This document shows, in pieces, positions 52,871 through 63,590 of a DNA stretch of 64,000 nt. A program made the position numbers and the translations under genes. Each line of letters begins with the position of its first letter. The stretch's first letter is position 1. The notes under the pieces are model-generated. The model had not been told where the DNA came from. It saw nothing but the letters and a program-made list of their open reading frames with translations, and searched no databases. The stretch comes from Aphrophora alni. Taxonomy: Eukaryota; Arthropoda; Insecta; Hemiptera; Aphrophoridae. The stretch covers positions 48,382,089-48,446,088 of the forward strand of contig OY740768.1 in assembly GCA_963513935.1 (NCBI GenBank), in the 5' to 3' direction.

Positions 52871-55800
52871 AAGCAAGACTATCGTCACCTTTGAATACGT
52901 ATTCATTAACTTCATTTAAGTTAAAAATATAAATAAATAAAAACCACCCCACTCTATAAATATTACATCACATCCTTTTTTTTACCCTATGGTAATCTAT
53001 TAATAAAAATTTGAAAGACATTTCTACTTTTAAAAAAAGAGAGATTGAGATTGTAGTTTTTCTTCGTATAAATTTATCTCTATTCAGACAAAATGTGTAT
53101 ATTCTAAAAACACAGTAGAAATGTAAACTTTTTGGAGATATTAAAAATATATTATATAACATTGATTAGTATAACACTTATATAATATAAAATTAATTAA
53201 TAAATATATTGAAATTGCTATTTTAAACGACAAAGGCCTACTTAGGAAAATGTATTAACAACCAAATCTATAACTAATTATGAGGGCTAGATACCAAATT
53301 TTTACGAAATAATGCTACAAATCTTCTTTCCTTGTAATATTTAGCATTGACTTGGTGGCCGGTATGTAGTGGCCGGTTGCATAAACGTCAATCAGATATG
53401 ATCTATGATCATCGTCCAAATTGATCTAACATCAAGAGTTTATGTTTATTATTGAGTATATGTTTAGAGTTTACCTAACATTATATTTTGTTGTATTACT
53501 TCATGTTTCATTGATTGTAGACATAAAAATTGACCAAGCTGCAAAATTAGCAGTCTAGTAGTCGTTCAGGTAAGCCTCTGCCCCTAATAAAACAAAGGGG
53601 CTACAGTGTGTTGATCTATAAAAGAAACTAAAAGTTTTGTTAACGGTTTTAGACTAATGTCTCCAATGCCTAGTATCTGTTGTCTTTAATGCAGTGCAAT
53701 TGCATTTATACAAAAATTCAATACAATCAGTATGAAAATATTTCAATAATAAAAATTAAATCCAATTTTAATCCTAATCTTTTAAATTTTGGACATTTAT
53801 ATTTCATTATTATTTTAAACACATATTATTGAGACAGTATCAAATTTCAGCGCAATATTTAAAACGCTTAAGTTTCAACTAAAAGTTATCGCACATTAGG
53901 ACCGTTTAAGGTTATAATTATTATTGTTAGGGATTAAATACTTCTTTCCACAGAACTTTGGTTTAACCGGAACAGAATGGTCAGGATCGAATTTAAAACC
54001 TATATCCTTTTACTAAAAATATTAAGGATTTGTGATTATAGATTGCCAAAAATTTGCCAAAAAATTACCGTTTACCGTTTTTACATTGAGGTGGATTGTA
54101 ATAACTGTTATTGATGTACTCAATCGAAAGAAACTGACTTCTTAAACTGTTAAAAATTATAAATAGCTAGGAAAGAATTCACGACTGACGTGAAAATTTG
54201 TCTTTTAAACCGAAAATGTATATCTTTGTTTCCTTTTATATGTGTGTGAATTTGTAACATAAATAAAACTAAAATTTATTTTAGGAAAGTTTGATAGAAA
54301 GGTTTCTACGGTAATCTGTAATTTATGTTTTCTAAAAATATTGTGACTGACCATTACAGCTCTCTCATTATCAGGAATTATTTTGTCTTAACTGCTATGT
54401 TGAGGTTCAGGTAGCCAGGGCGTTAAGACTAACCTAGCCTCTCTTAGTTTTATGACACTAAGAGACATTTTAAAATATATTTTAAATGAGCCTGACGTTT
54501 TATCTTTTCGGGAAAATCGTTGTTTTTAAAATTCCTTTAGACGTAAAGAAAGCGAACACTATCCCAATTCATATCGCCAACAATTAAAAATAGCGTATGC
54601 CTTTTACATTTTAGGAATCTTGATTTTCTTAGTAATACGATGCCATTTTTTAATTAAGATAATTAATATTACTACTGTTACATATTAATTGTAAGCAAGT
54701 GAATGGATCAAAACAATAACGAACTTTGTCTAAGAACTGTTTCTTGTTAAATAAGAAAGTTTGTGTGTATGTCTATATTGAAGTTTACTTTAAGAGTGTT
54801 ATATAGGTAAGGATTTATTTTTTAAAGTACTAAATTTAAAATGGATGAGTCAGAGTTGGGAGGCACAACAAATTACCTGACGTTAAAGTTGAAGAAGTCC
54901 TGGAAAATATTTCAAAGTTTTTAAACAATAAATCGTACTATAGCTATTCAACAACTCGAGCAGAATATTGGAGAACTCAAAAATTCCAATAACTTATTTC
55001 AATAACCTATGTATGGTCAAAGTTATAGGCTTCTTTGGCGCAGAAGGATAGCACTTTCGTAAATGATCTTTAATTGTGTCTTATATTTATATTTAATTTT
55101 AGCAATAAATTAATTACAGTACTGTAGTTATTAGTTAAAGCACAAATTTGGTAATTTCCCTAGTTCACAATATTATCCTGAAAACGGAAAGATAGACTGC
55201 CAGAGTGAAGTCTAAAGAGGACTTTATTTTTATTATATAGAGGAACTATATTAATCTTTGTTTTTCTAATTCTTAGGTAGTTGGTTCGAATCTAAATCTC
55301 GTTATTTTTTTGTAATAAGCCTAAAGATTTCAATTTATTTATGAAAGGCTATTTATAATACTAAATTAATTACGATTCTACAAAGAAAGAACGTTTGTTG
55401 TTTTTAAGATTCGTGTTAAATAGAACAGTGTTGAAAATACAATAATGAGACACCGTGAAAATAATAGAGGTTGCAGTTTTACAACAACAGAAAAACATCC
55501 CCCCAGCCCACATCCAAAACAGAATCACGGACGCATGTTATTCACAATTATCATCACATCAGAGAATAAACTATATTTCCGTTCACACAGTTGGTTTGTT
55601 CACATGTATAGGTTACTCATCGACATTTATTTGAAGAATTGTGCCAGGAAGTAGTTCTTCCTTCATTGGAACACACTGAGCTTGTTAGGAGTGTTACTGA
55701 AAAAAACACATCGAGCTTCTAAAACACTGAGCTAAACTAAGATGTCTACAAGGAATTGTTTAATCAAATATTTACACATTTTATCTTTACAAAAAATACT

Positions 55801-57217
55801 GTTCTGCAATTTGTGAAACACGTAAAAACATTTTGCCTTAAAATAGTTGATTTTTTTTTTTTTTTTTACAATATTCTTATATATCGAAGTTAAAGAGACC
55901 AACAGTCAAAAACGAAATATATTTTATTTAACTTCGTTTTAAGATATGTTAAACAATTTGAAGAAAACTGAACAAAAATTACGCGAGCTACTCGATTCGC
56001 CAGAGTTTTGAAACCCCAAAAATCGGTTCAAAGCTTTTCCGATTTCTCGATTTATTATGGATTTAGTAATTTATATTAAACATTGAATTTAAAAAACGGT
56101 TAAATATCATCAGAATTCTTTGACAACTATATCGAACTCATCCAAAAGAAATGTTTGTGACAAATAAGTTGAAATTCTCAATCAAACTTCAGAACAATCA
56201 AAATTCTATAGTACAGTTCAATAGAACAGATTAAGTACGACAATATATACATTAAATGCTATATAACATGTAGGATAATCATATCGTGCTTAGTTTTCGA
56301 ATATCCGCCATTTTTAAAAAATAAAATAACATTATAACTTTAGAAATATATATGATATCTAAATGAGTAAATGAACTAAATATGATATCATATATATATA
56401 TATATATATGAGTTCAGATTTGATAAACGCATTTTTCATGTAACGTTTTCAGGAGATTTGAAAATGATATCCATTTTAAAATATTAAAGTCGTATATATT
56501 GAAAACTTGTTAACCTTATAAAACATTTACAAGAGAGTGAAACTTTTATTTGTTAATGACGAACAATATGGTATTTATATTTTTACTGTAGCAGTAAAAG
56601 AATATATATTTGAACAGAAAAGGGAAAATTGCATCACAAATATTATATAATTTTAACAACAAATAAACTTGTGCTCTATGAAGTAAGAATCGGTTGACAT
56701 TTGATGGTTGGAGAAGTGAGGGGTTGGTTTTGAGATTGTCTAGATAAACATTTATAGTTAGTTATAGAAATTCGAACAAACAATATTAGGTAGTAGCAAA
56801 TTAAAAAAAAAATAGTAGAAATAGGCTGTGGATATCTAGTTATGACCCACTTAAGCTTAGTAAGGAGGGAGTAATGCAACGTTGTCACATGGTGTGTTTT
56901 TTCTACCTGCGCCAATTCACTGTTTATTTTACAGTTGGACACAATATTAATATTTGCCCGGTCGCAAATTTGACTACATTTGTATTCAGGAACTTTACAA
57001 CTATATTTTAAATATTTAATAATGTTTTTAATTGATTAAAAAAATACTATCATTAGGTCTGGAATATGAAGGACAAACGTTTATTTATTGTTTATCTTAT
57101 TTTTGAGGGTCACTCAAATTATAAAGTCATACTATGCCACGTAAAAGTCAGACATTTTTATTTCTAGAAATGAATAGAGGTGTAAGTACGCCTTTGATAA
57201 GTTATGTTGTTTTTCAG
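52871..57217. other. A/T-rich stretch, no gene supported
   Basis: The segment 54841-54924 begins AAAATGG and reads 27 codons (MDESELGGTTNYLTLKLKKS...), a good start context but too short to call. CAG/GTAAGC, a strong donor-like site, lies at about 53570. (AT)n at 56387-56410 and a T18 run near 55852 are simple repeats. Confidence 0.35.
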
Positions 57218-57265
57218 AGACAAGAACCCTTAGATGCCGAGGATCCCCCAAGAAAAAAAAAATAA
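57218..57265 (+). CDS. Candidate terminal exon with basic tail, product unknown
   Basis: GTTGTTTTTCAG, a good acceptor, is followed by 48 bp that read RQEPLDAEDPPRKKK and then TAA in the frame starting at the first base. The composition (acidic then PPRKKK) is unlike chance A/T translation and resembles a nuclear-localisation tail. Two overlapping AATAAA signals lie about 150-160 bp downstream (57416-57425), as expected after a last exon. The upstream exon is not identified, and phase 0 is assumed. It may belong to a host gene or to an element gene. Confidence 0.3.
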   Translation, partial: RQEPLDAEDPPRKKK

Positions 57266-57415
57266 GTGTTATCCATTTAATTTACCTTTCTTAACGGAAT
57301 TAATTCAACAAATCGGTCGGGAAGAACACCCTGGATAAATTGTATTGTTTTATATAAACTGTTGTTTCCTAAGTATTACATGGAGAGAAAATTGCACTTC
57401 ACCGTCCAGTAGTTC

Positions 57416-57425
57416 AATAAATAAA
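57416..57425 (+). terminator. Possible poly(A) signals AATAAATAAA
   Basis: Two overlapping AATAAA hexamers downstream of the candidate exon at 57218-57265. In A/T-rich DNA such hexamers are frequent, so support is weak. Confidence 0.25.
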
Positions 57426-57539
57426 TGATTTAGACAACTCAAGACATATGTAAGCTCAACATTCATTTCATCAACCATGATAATTGATCTGGTGATAATC
57501 ACCCTGCTTGTCCAGAATTTAGAATAAATTTAGATAGTA

Positions 57540-57642
57540 CTCAACAAAAAAACCTTACAAAAAGGTAAAACTTTCGTAAGTATGACCTTGCGTTTTATTC
57601 CCTTTAACTTACTCAACACATTGTTACATTTTCATTTTCCTT
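57540..57642 (-). repeat. Dispersed repeat, copy B (partner at 6471-6569, plus)
   Basis: Reverse complement of 6471-6569, with the shared core AAGTATGACCTTGCGTTTTA and CCCTTTAACTTACTC. It is not accompanied by the long terminal repeats of the 6141-7740 element. Confidence 0.8.
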
Positions 57643-58029
57643 GTATCTGAAGTAATTTAATAAATAAGGCAGCGAAAGCATGAGAAATCATACTGGGGTG
57701 GGGGTTGTCTCTGAACACTATTCCAGTAGGCGACATATCACCCCACATTTGATTTATTAATAAATTCCTAAATACTACCATCTTGGAAAAGCAATTTTTA
57801 TTAATAAACCCATAATATAAAATTTATTGAGCATATATTATATTAATAATCATTTCGAAGTTGTATTATACAAAGACTTGAATATAACTTGCATAATACC
57901 TTCAACAACCATAAAATAGTATTTAGATTTTTTAACAACGTAAGTGAGCAGTTAAAAATCGAAAATTCAATTTAAAACTTAAAATATTTCTAAAGAAGAT
58001 AACATGAGCATTATTATTTTATATTTTAT
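57643..58029. other. A/T-rich stretch downstream of the helicase remnant, no gene
   Basis: This is where the end of the helicase (GQxYVALSRV motif) would be expected on the minus strand. It is not found, so the helicase is truncated at about 58030. Confidence 0.4.
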
Positions 58030-58570
58030 TTACAAGTTAAAGTTTTTTCCAGCTTTAACTACTGCATTTTCTAAGTTTAGACCTTGACTTTTATGAATAG
58101 TTATTCCATAACTATTGCAAATTGGAAATTGTTTTCTTATTATAAAAGCATTCCTCATTAATTGAAATTTAGATTCTATACGTTCTATAGAATATTGTCT
58201 TTTATTGGTAAGTTCAATTTTAATAGTGTCGACAACATTATTATTATCTCTTGTTACAGAAATAATAGTACCTATTGTACCATTAGCCAAGCCGATAGAA
58301 ACATCAATATTTCGTCTTATCATAATTTTTGATTCAGCTTTTATTTTAATTAGCTAGTTAATCCTGCAGTTCGTGAACTACCCGCTTCATCATTCATTAA
58401 AGACTTTATTATTTTTTTGTGCATATTCTTCGCTCGAATTGTATCTTCGGCAACAAGCTCAATTTCCTCGGCATTAATTTTTTTTTAACATAGCATCTTT
58501 AATGTATCGCACATTTGATTGGTAGGTAATAAGCAAACATTATTTGATGGCAAAGTATTTAGAAAGTTAC
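58030..58570 (-). pseudogene. Pif1-type DNA helicase, C-terminal part
   Basis: The minus strand encodes, through frame breaks, FLNTLPSNNVCLLPTNQMCD, then AEEIELVAEDTIRAKN, then an intact 97-codon frame (58030-58323) with MIRRNIDVSIGLANGTIG near its start and QFPICNSYGITIHKSQGLNL near its end. IRRNID...LANGTIG and SYGITIHKSQG are helicase-superfamily-1 motifs of Pif1 helicases as carried by Helitrons and related insect elements. Walker A and B motifs lie N-terminal to this and are absent. The final GQxYVALSRV motif is also missing. It follows the ULP1 protease remains within a few bases in the same direction, so both probably belonged to one mobile element. Inactive. Confidence 0.8.
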
Positions 58571-59070
58571 AAAGTTAAGATATTTCCACTTAAAAGTTTA
58601 AATACATGATTACGCATTAAGGAATATGTATAAGTAATATTTTGCGGATCATGGCCAAATACTAATGAAGTGGCAAAAATGCTATCGCGAAAACGCCACA
58701 ATCAACTCCATTAGGTTGCTGGGCTACAGAAGGAAATATAATCTTTTTCATTTTTGTTAAAATAAAATGGATAAAGCTTTTTCAAAAAAAATTTTTTAAA
58801 TCTGCATCTAATGTATCAGATTTTGAAGAATCATAAATATATAATAACTTACCATCGTAATAGCTACATAACCAATGTTCAGAATTAGAAAACCAAATTT
58901 GAATATTTTTTTCACCCTCAGCCATTGGTTTGATTTTTGAAAGAACTTGAAGTCTTCCGGTATGTTGAGGCTTGTAAATAGTAAACCGTAAAAGTAGGTT
59001 ATGAAATCTTTCAATATGATAATCATTTAGACGTCCTCCATTTTTTATGATATCATAATCACAATTGATC
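58565..59070 (-). pseudogene. ULP1-type cysteine protease domain, second copy
   Basis: The domain opens with NDYHIERFHNLLLRF and carries SEHWLCSYYDG (catalytic His), LLYIYDSSKSDT (catalytic Asp) and AQQPNGVDCGVFAIAF (oxyanion Gln and catalytic Cys). These are the H-D-Q-C residues of C48/ULP1 proteases in the right order. The domain resembles the first copy directly upstream block for block, as expected of a tandem duplication. A frameshift lies after the Asp block (near 58790) and another after FAIAF. ULP1 enzymes cleave SUMO-like modifiers or polyproteins; the role within a mobile element is unknown. The His-Asp part is in the 196-codon open frame at 58782-59372. Confidence 0.78.
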
Positions 59071-59659
59071 ATTGAATATTGAAGATGCCAAGAAGGAATT
59101 TGAATAAAATGAAAAGGAAAGTTTTTTATAGAACGCTCTCTAAATATACGTAAGAGAAATTGTCGCATATAATTATTATCACAGTTATATCGCACATAAT
59201 CTGGTCTAAAACCATGTACAAGAGATGTCGCAAAAGTAATTGCGAATATACCACAATCACACTCACTCTGAAGTTGAACTTCAGGCCACTTTATAGTCTT
59301 TCCAGATTGAAAATAAAATGGGTAAAATTTTAGCAAAACTAATCTATAAGTGACTATGATCTTTCTTTTCATTTAATGAGTCATAAATATAAATAGTTTC
59401 AGTGTCAAAAAAACTGCACACAAAGTGACCTCTGAGCATGTCATCATCTGTTAAAGGCCGAAATAAAATTTGAATTCTAGATCTATCAGGAGAAGCGGGA
59501 GTAATCATATCATAAATTTGTTATTCTTCCATTCCTAAGAAATCAATATTAAAACATTCTTTTATTAAATCGCTGAAGCGCTGTATATGTTCCACACCTA
59601 AATACGCATCTTTGTTAATAATTACGTTCAAAATCTTCGTCACCAAAATCAAAAGCCAT
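59071..59659 (-). pseudogene. ULP1-type cysteine protease domain, first copy
   Basis: From an ATG at 59659 the minus strand reads MAFDFGDEDFERN, then after a frameshift GVEHIQRFSDLIKECF, LRGHFVCSFFD (catalytic His), IYIYDSLNEKK (catalytic Asp), and after another frameshift WPEVQLQSECDCGIFAITFA (Gln and Cys) and ATSLVHGFRPDYVRYN. One in-frame TAA follows GMEE. All four catalytic residues of a ULP1/C48 protease are still visible. The frame then continues through a linker (NFPFHFIQIPSWHLQYSMIN) into the second copy, so both domains lay in one polypeptide. I do not know a described element with this exact arrangement. Confidence 0.75.
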
Positions 59660-59916
59660 GCTAAAAATTTATGTAGTCTTGTTTATTTTTTTTTTCTTTC
59701 ACAAAAATAATATTTCTTTTCGTAAGTATAGTATAATAAGTAAATTTCGAATAAATTCTTATTTCTTTTTGTGCAATATATATTTTTTCTTTTTAATGAT
59801 ACTTATATAAAATTTAATAATTTTAAACTTTTATACAATTTGATACTTACGTTAAGTCTAAATAGAATACCGAAAATTTCAAAAACTACCACGATGTTAA
59901 TTATTTCTTCATGTCG

Positions 59917-59924
59917 CCTTTATA
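59917..59924 (-). promoter_or_regulatory. TATA-like box upstream of the protease gene
   Basis: TATAAAGG on the minus strand lies about 260 bp upstream of the ATG at 59659, in a block less A/T-rich than its neighbours. Position and strand fit a core promoter for the element's gene, but in A/T-rich DNA this is weak evidence. Confidence 0.2.
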
Positions 59925-60553
59925 AAAAGGTACCTGTGTAGAAAAAATAAAAATGGTCGATAAAATACGTAAATTCTCGGGTGGGGATAAGTAAGGTAAA
60001 CTACCGGTTTTCTTGTAGAAGTATATACATGCTAGAAAAAGTAATTTGTAGAATTGTGGGGTCCATTGTGTGGTGATTACACCGACAATGGGTGATGCGC
60101 GCGCAGATAGCCCCGACGAAACGGATGGACTATTATTTATTTAATAACTATTTATTATTTCGGAAGTTGTAAAAAAGTAGAGGTATTTAAAGTCAGTTTA
60201 GTATTTCAATATATTTTTGTAAAGATTTGACCTTCGATAAGAATAGTGTTTTAGATTGACAATCAAACGCTTATCAGCAGATAAGATGTATAGCAGGATG
60301 CTAACAGACATAAATATCTCTTGGCTCTAAGCCAAAGAAAATACGATCAACTAATTCTAATCTTTCTTCTGCCTAATTTAAAGTAATGATTACGTTCTGA
60401 TTATTCAACTAAAATCCCTTGCATTTATTTTTTATATTTATAGCCATGTACGTATAATACTTGAATTATGTATGTCTATATATGTATTCACAGGTATTTC
60501 GGCATAACCTTACGACAAAAACTTGTAATATTTAACCAAACGACTTTTTAACC
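59925..60553. other. Stretch without gene
   Basis: A complex block at 59960-60125 (CTCGGGTGGGGATAAGTAAG, later GATGCGCGCGCAGATAG) might be the outer end of the protease/helicase element, but no terminal repeat could be paired with it. Confidence 0.3.
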
Positions 60554-60564
60554 AAACCGAGCTT
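60554..60564. repeat. Target-site duplication (left) of the 60.6-61.2 kb LINE
   Basis: AAACCGAGCTT, repeated exactly at 61169-61179 on the other side of the LINE. Confidence 0.85.
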
Positions 60565-61168
60565 TTTTTTCCGTTCTGGGCTGTGAAAGCCACCTTCAGA
60601 GGCCTCACCGGCGTCGACCTAAAGATCTTTTGCCGCCCCAATTTCCTTCCTACACCCAACTAGTGATACCCGTCATCCTTATGAAGGAACAGATACTACC
60701 AATAGGGTTATCTAGGATGGTTTCCATCTCTTTCCCCGGCAGGCCTAGAGAGTATAGCCTGGCTCGTCCTAACGCCTCACACTCTAAAAGAATGTGTTCT
60801 GCGGACTCTTCAGCCAAACCACATTTCCTGCAAGTATTGTCTGCAGTAATCCCTATCCTGTGTAGATGTTTTCTGAGGTGACAGTGGCTCGTTAGGAGCC
60901 CAACCACCCACCTCATGTTATCCCTTCTGAGAGAGATGAGTTGTTCAGCATGTTTCTTGCTTGGTCTAAATAACCTTTTTGCAAGTCTACTAGTGGTTGA
61001 ATTCTTCCAGGCCCTATTCATCCCCTCCCGTATCCACGTATCAACCGCTGCTCTGGCATGTCCTTAGGAGATCCCGAACACCGGTTCCGGGCCCACGAAA
61101 GGGGATTCTGAACCTGACCTGGCTAATTCATCTGCTCTCTCATTACCATCAATACCTGAGTGGCCAGG
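60565..61168 (-). mobile_element. 5'-truncated LINE insertion, 604 bp
   Basis: Both ends are fixed by the 11-bp duplication AAACCGAGCTT. The 3' end on the minus strand is a short A-run (60565-60570), and the 5' end is cut inside the RNase H domain at 61168. Only the last part of ORF2 and a short 3' UTR remain. Length, truncation and duplication are as expected for target-primed reverse transcription. The duplication is still perfect, so the insertion is not very old. Confidence 0.9.
60650..61168 (-). pseudogene. LINE ORF2 C-terminus: RNase H end and zinc knuckle
   Basis: The minus strand reads PGHSGIDGNERADELARSGS, the end of an RNase H domain with its conserved His and the GNExAD catalytic Asp. 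One in-frame TAA follows FGIS. A 123-codon frame then carries RWVVGLLTSHCHLRKHLHRI and CRKCGLAEESAEHILLEC, the CCHC-type zinc knuckle typical of I/R1/Jockey-group insect LINEs. RNase H removes the RNA strand after reverse transcription. Everything upstream is lost by 5' truncation. The single stop is the only break in what remains. Confidence 0.9.
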
Positions 61169-61179
61169 AAACCGAGCTT
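61169..61179. repeat. Target-site duplication (right) of the LINE
   Basis: AAACCGAGCTT, identical to 60554-60564. Confidence 0.85.
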
Positions 61180-62300
61180 ACTATTTTGATGAAATTGTTT
61201 TTATTTTTCATTATTTAGAAATTATACCGCGACTAATTACAACCGACACTTTTTTTATTAGCATACATTCTTTCTTCGGCGACTTACCCGAATTAACGCT
61301 GAATCCAAAATACGTTTACTAAATATTGAACAAAATTAATTTGTTTTCCCCCAAAATTTATAATAGTAATTCCAAATTAAATTATAACGTTACGCATCTC
61401 TTTTATTTCTACCTAGGGTATCCCACTTAATTACTGACCTAGACTGCGTCGCTCGAGGTCAGATTATGATTTCCTTCTTTCATTTTGATTTGACCAGCAT
61501 GTCAATTTACGGTGGGAGACCTATCCCGGAGGGCTCACCCTTAATATGTAACGGGAAATTAAGGGAACCTCGGGACTCACAGTCCCAAGACTGAAATCCC
61601 AAAATTGAAGACAATATTATGTATTGTTATATATATGTTAGCCATATGGTGAGAATCGAAGATGCGTGCGCACAGACATACTCGCATCCAGCGTTAATAC
61701 GGGAAGCGTCGCCTGAATTTTTTGGCTGAAGAAAAAAAAATTTTTTGTCGGTAAACCGTCAAATCAGAACTTTAACTTAATATAACTTAATAACTAGCAA
61801 TTATAAATGAAATATTATTCTTTTAATGATAAACTTAAACGTTTTTCTTACATCTTATAAGTTCAAGGGGCTTTTTGAATTTAAAAACAGTAATAAACTA
61901 GAAAACTCGCGTAAAATTCAATGTATATAAGGGTGGTGGTTCACCGGCCATACTTCCATCTGGCGGCTATTGCCGCCCTCAATTATGATGTTTTACGATT
62001 ATGATGAGAATTTTTAGACTACGATGAGATCTAGTTCATAATAATAGGTCATTAGAAGAGTGTAGATCAATATGTAAACTGAACACCTCTACAATAAGAA
62101 TATCACTTCCTTTTTTTTTATAGTCATTCTGTTCAATATGATGTGGTATTGTTAATTGTTAGTGTGAAATACATGAAAAATGTATAGTGCAGAACGGAGT
62201 TTACACGCGAAAGACAGATGTGGTTGGAGCGGAGGTGACGTGGGGGGGAGGTCAGTCAAAATAACAAACACCTCCAAAAAAACGCGCGAACATCGATCTC
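61180..62300. other. Mixed stretch, no gene seen
   Basis: A more complex block at 61415-61610 (GACTGCGTCGCTCGAGGTC, later GGTGGGAGACCTATCCCGG) and another at 61925-61990 (GTTCACCGGCCATACTTCC) stand out from A/T-rich DNA. Both look like dispersed-repeat text without a pairable terminus. Confidence 0.3.
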
Positions 62301-62307
62301 TCAAAAA

Positions 62308-62541
62308 GTCGTGAATATGTCTAAGGTATAAACCAGGCATTTGTAAGGTCGCAATAGTGGTATCTTTATATCAAGCACCCAAAATGTCGCGAATGCGTTT
62401 AAAGTATAAGCCAGGCACTGGAAAGGTCGCAATAGTGGTATCTTTATATCAAGCCCCCAAAATGACGCAAATGCATTTAAAATATAAGTCAGGCACTGGA
62501 AAGGTGGTAATTGTATACACGGTATAACATTTATACTCAGG
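62308..62541. repeat. 78-bp tandem repeat, 3 copies
   Basis: GTCGTGAA, GTCGCGAA and GACGCAAA start the units at 62308, 62386 and 62464, exactly 78 bp apart. Copies 1 and 2 share GCAATAGTGGTATCTTTATA, and copies 2 and 3 share CAGGCACTGGAAAGGT. Because 78 is a multiple of three, the minus strand stays open and encodes a 26-residue repeat (frame 62301-62609). I take that as a by-product rather than a gene. Confidence 0.93.
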
Positions 62542-62617
62542 CACCCAAAGGGTGGCCTTTGTGTCTGATCGTATAACCGCTCCAAGGTCAGGAATCGCCA
62601 GGCACTCAAAAGGTCTT

Positions 62618-62668
<51 letters not shown>
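62542..62668 (-). mobile_element. (AT)n-bordered element end, copy 2
   Basis: On the minus strand (AT)n (62625-62668) runs into ATGTATAAGACCTTTTGAGT and GCCTGGCGATTCC. This is the same terminus as at 46003-46070. The 78-bp repeat belongs to the same element and shares the AGGTC/GGCAC vocabulary of copy 1. Confidence 0.65.
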
Positions 62669-62671
<3 letters not shown>

Positions 62672-63588
62672 GTGCTGAAAAGTCCCGGAACGGGTTAATA
62701 TTTTTTTTAACCGTTACAGATGGAACTATAAAACTTGGTACACTGTTACTGGGCATAAAACACTATTTTACCACAATTTCAATGAGCCGCTACCACTTCG
62801 GGGGGACGGCCCACAAGGAGTCAGAAGGAAATCTTAAATGAGAGCGTGGGTTGAGTTGTACATCAAATTAAAGGTCTAATTTAGTAGAATACAATGCCGC
62901 AAATCCGACTTCTTAAGGTTCCCTAAACAAAATGGCGGCGTTTTAAAGTTTATGAAAGTTACTATGTTGAGTGTTAAAGATAGCTGGAACATGTTTACTC
63001 GGCCATTCAAGCCATCTTTGAATGGCTGCCATTTTCGGCTCAGTTGTCCGTTTGAAGTCGGATTTGTGTCATTGTACTCTGCTAATAAAGACCTTTAATT
63101 TGATGTACAAATCAACCTATGCTCTCGTTAATGATTTTCTTCTTACTCCTTGTGGGCCGTCTCCCATTAGAGGTTAAGGGTCGAGTAGAACTTTAAAAAA
63201 TAGCTTTATAGCTCCAACACTGATTCTGGGCATTTGTTTTGAAACCTGTACCGAGTAAACATGTTACAGTTATCTTTAACACTCAACGCCATTGTAACTT
63301 TCATAAACTTTAAAACGCCGCCATTTTGTTTAGGGTGAACCTTAAGAAGTCAGATTTGCGGCATTGTATTCTACTAAATTAGACCTTTAATTTGATGTAC
63401 AACTCAACCCACGCTCTCATTTAAGATTTTCTTCTGACTCCTTGTGGGCCGTCCCCCCGAAGTGGTAGCGGCTCATTGAAATTGTGGTAAAATAGTGTTT
63501 TATGCCCAGTAACAGTGTACCAAGTTTTATAGTTCCATCTGTAACGGTTAAAAAAATATTAACCCTTTCCGGGACTTTTCACCACCCC
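62669..63588. mobile_element. 920-bp foldback element inserted at TA, with a third internal copy
   Basis: The left arm 62669-63002 starts GGGGTGCTGAAAAGTCCCGG. The right arm 63251-63588 ends with the reverse complement of a near-identical sequence, and the arms match over about 335 bp. TA flanks both ends (62667-62668, 63589-63590). The centre (about 63050-63240) carries a diverged third copy in the orientation of the right arm, with TTTAATTTGATGTACAA and CTTACTCCTTGTGGGCCGTC. There is no coding capacity. Ends and TA duplication fit a Tc1/mariner-related non-autonomous element. Confidence 0.9.
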
Positions 63589-63590
63589 TA

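Noticed and set aside
55263..55290. GGTTCGAATC, a possible tRNA or SINE B box
   Set aside because: No A box at the right distance and no cloverleaf; single short word.
62301..62609. 102-codon minus frame with periodic protein
   Set aside because: Openness follows from a 78-bp repeat period divisible by three; kept only as a finding.
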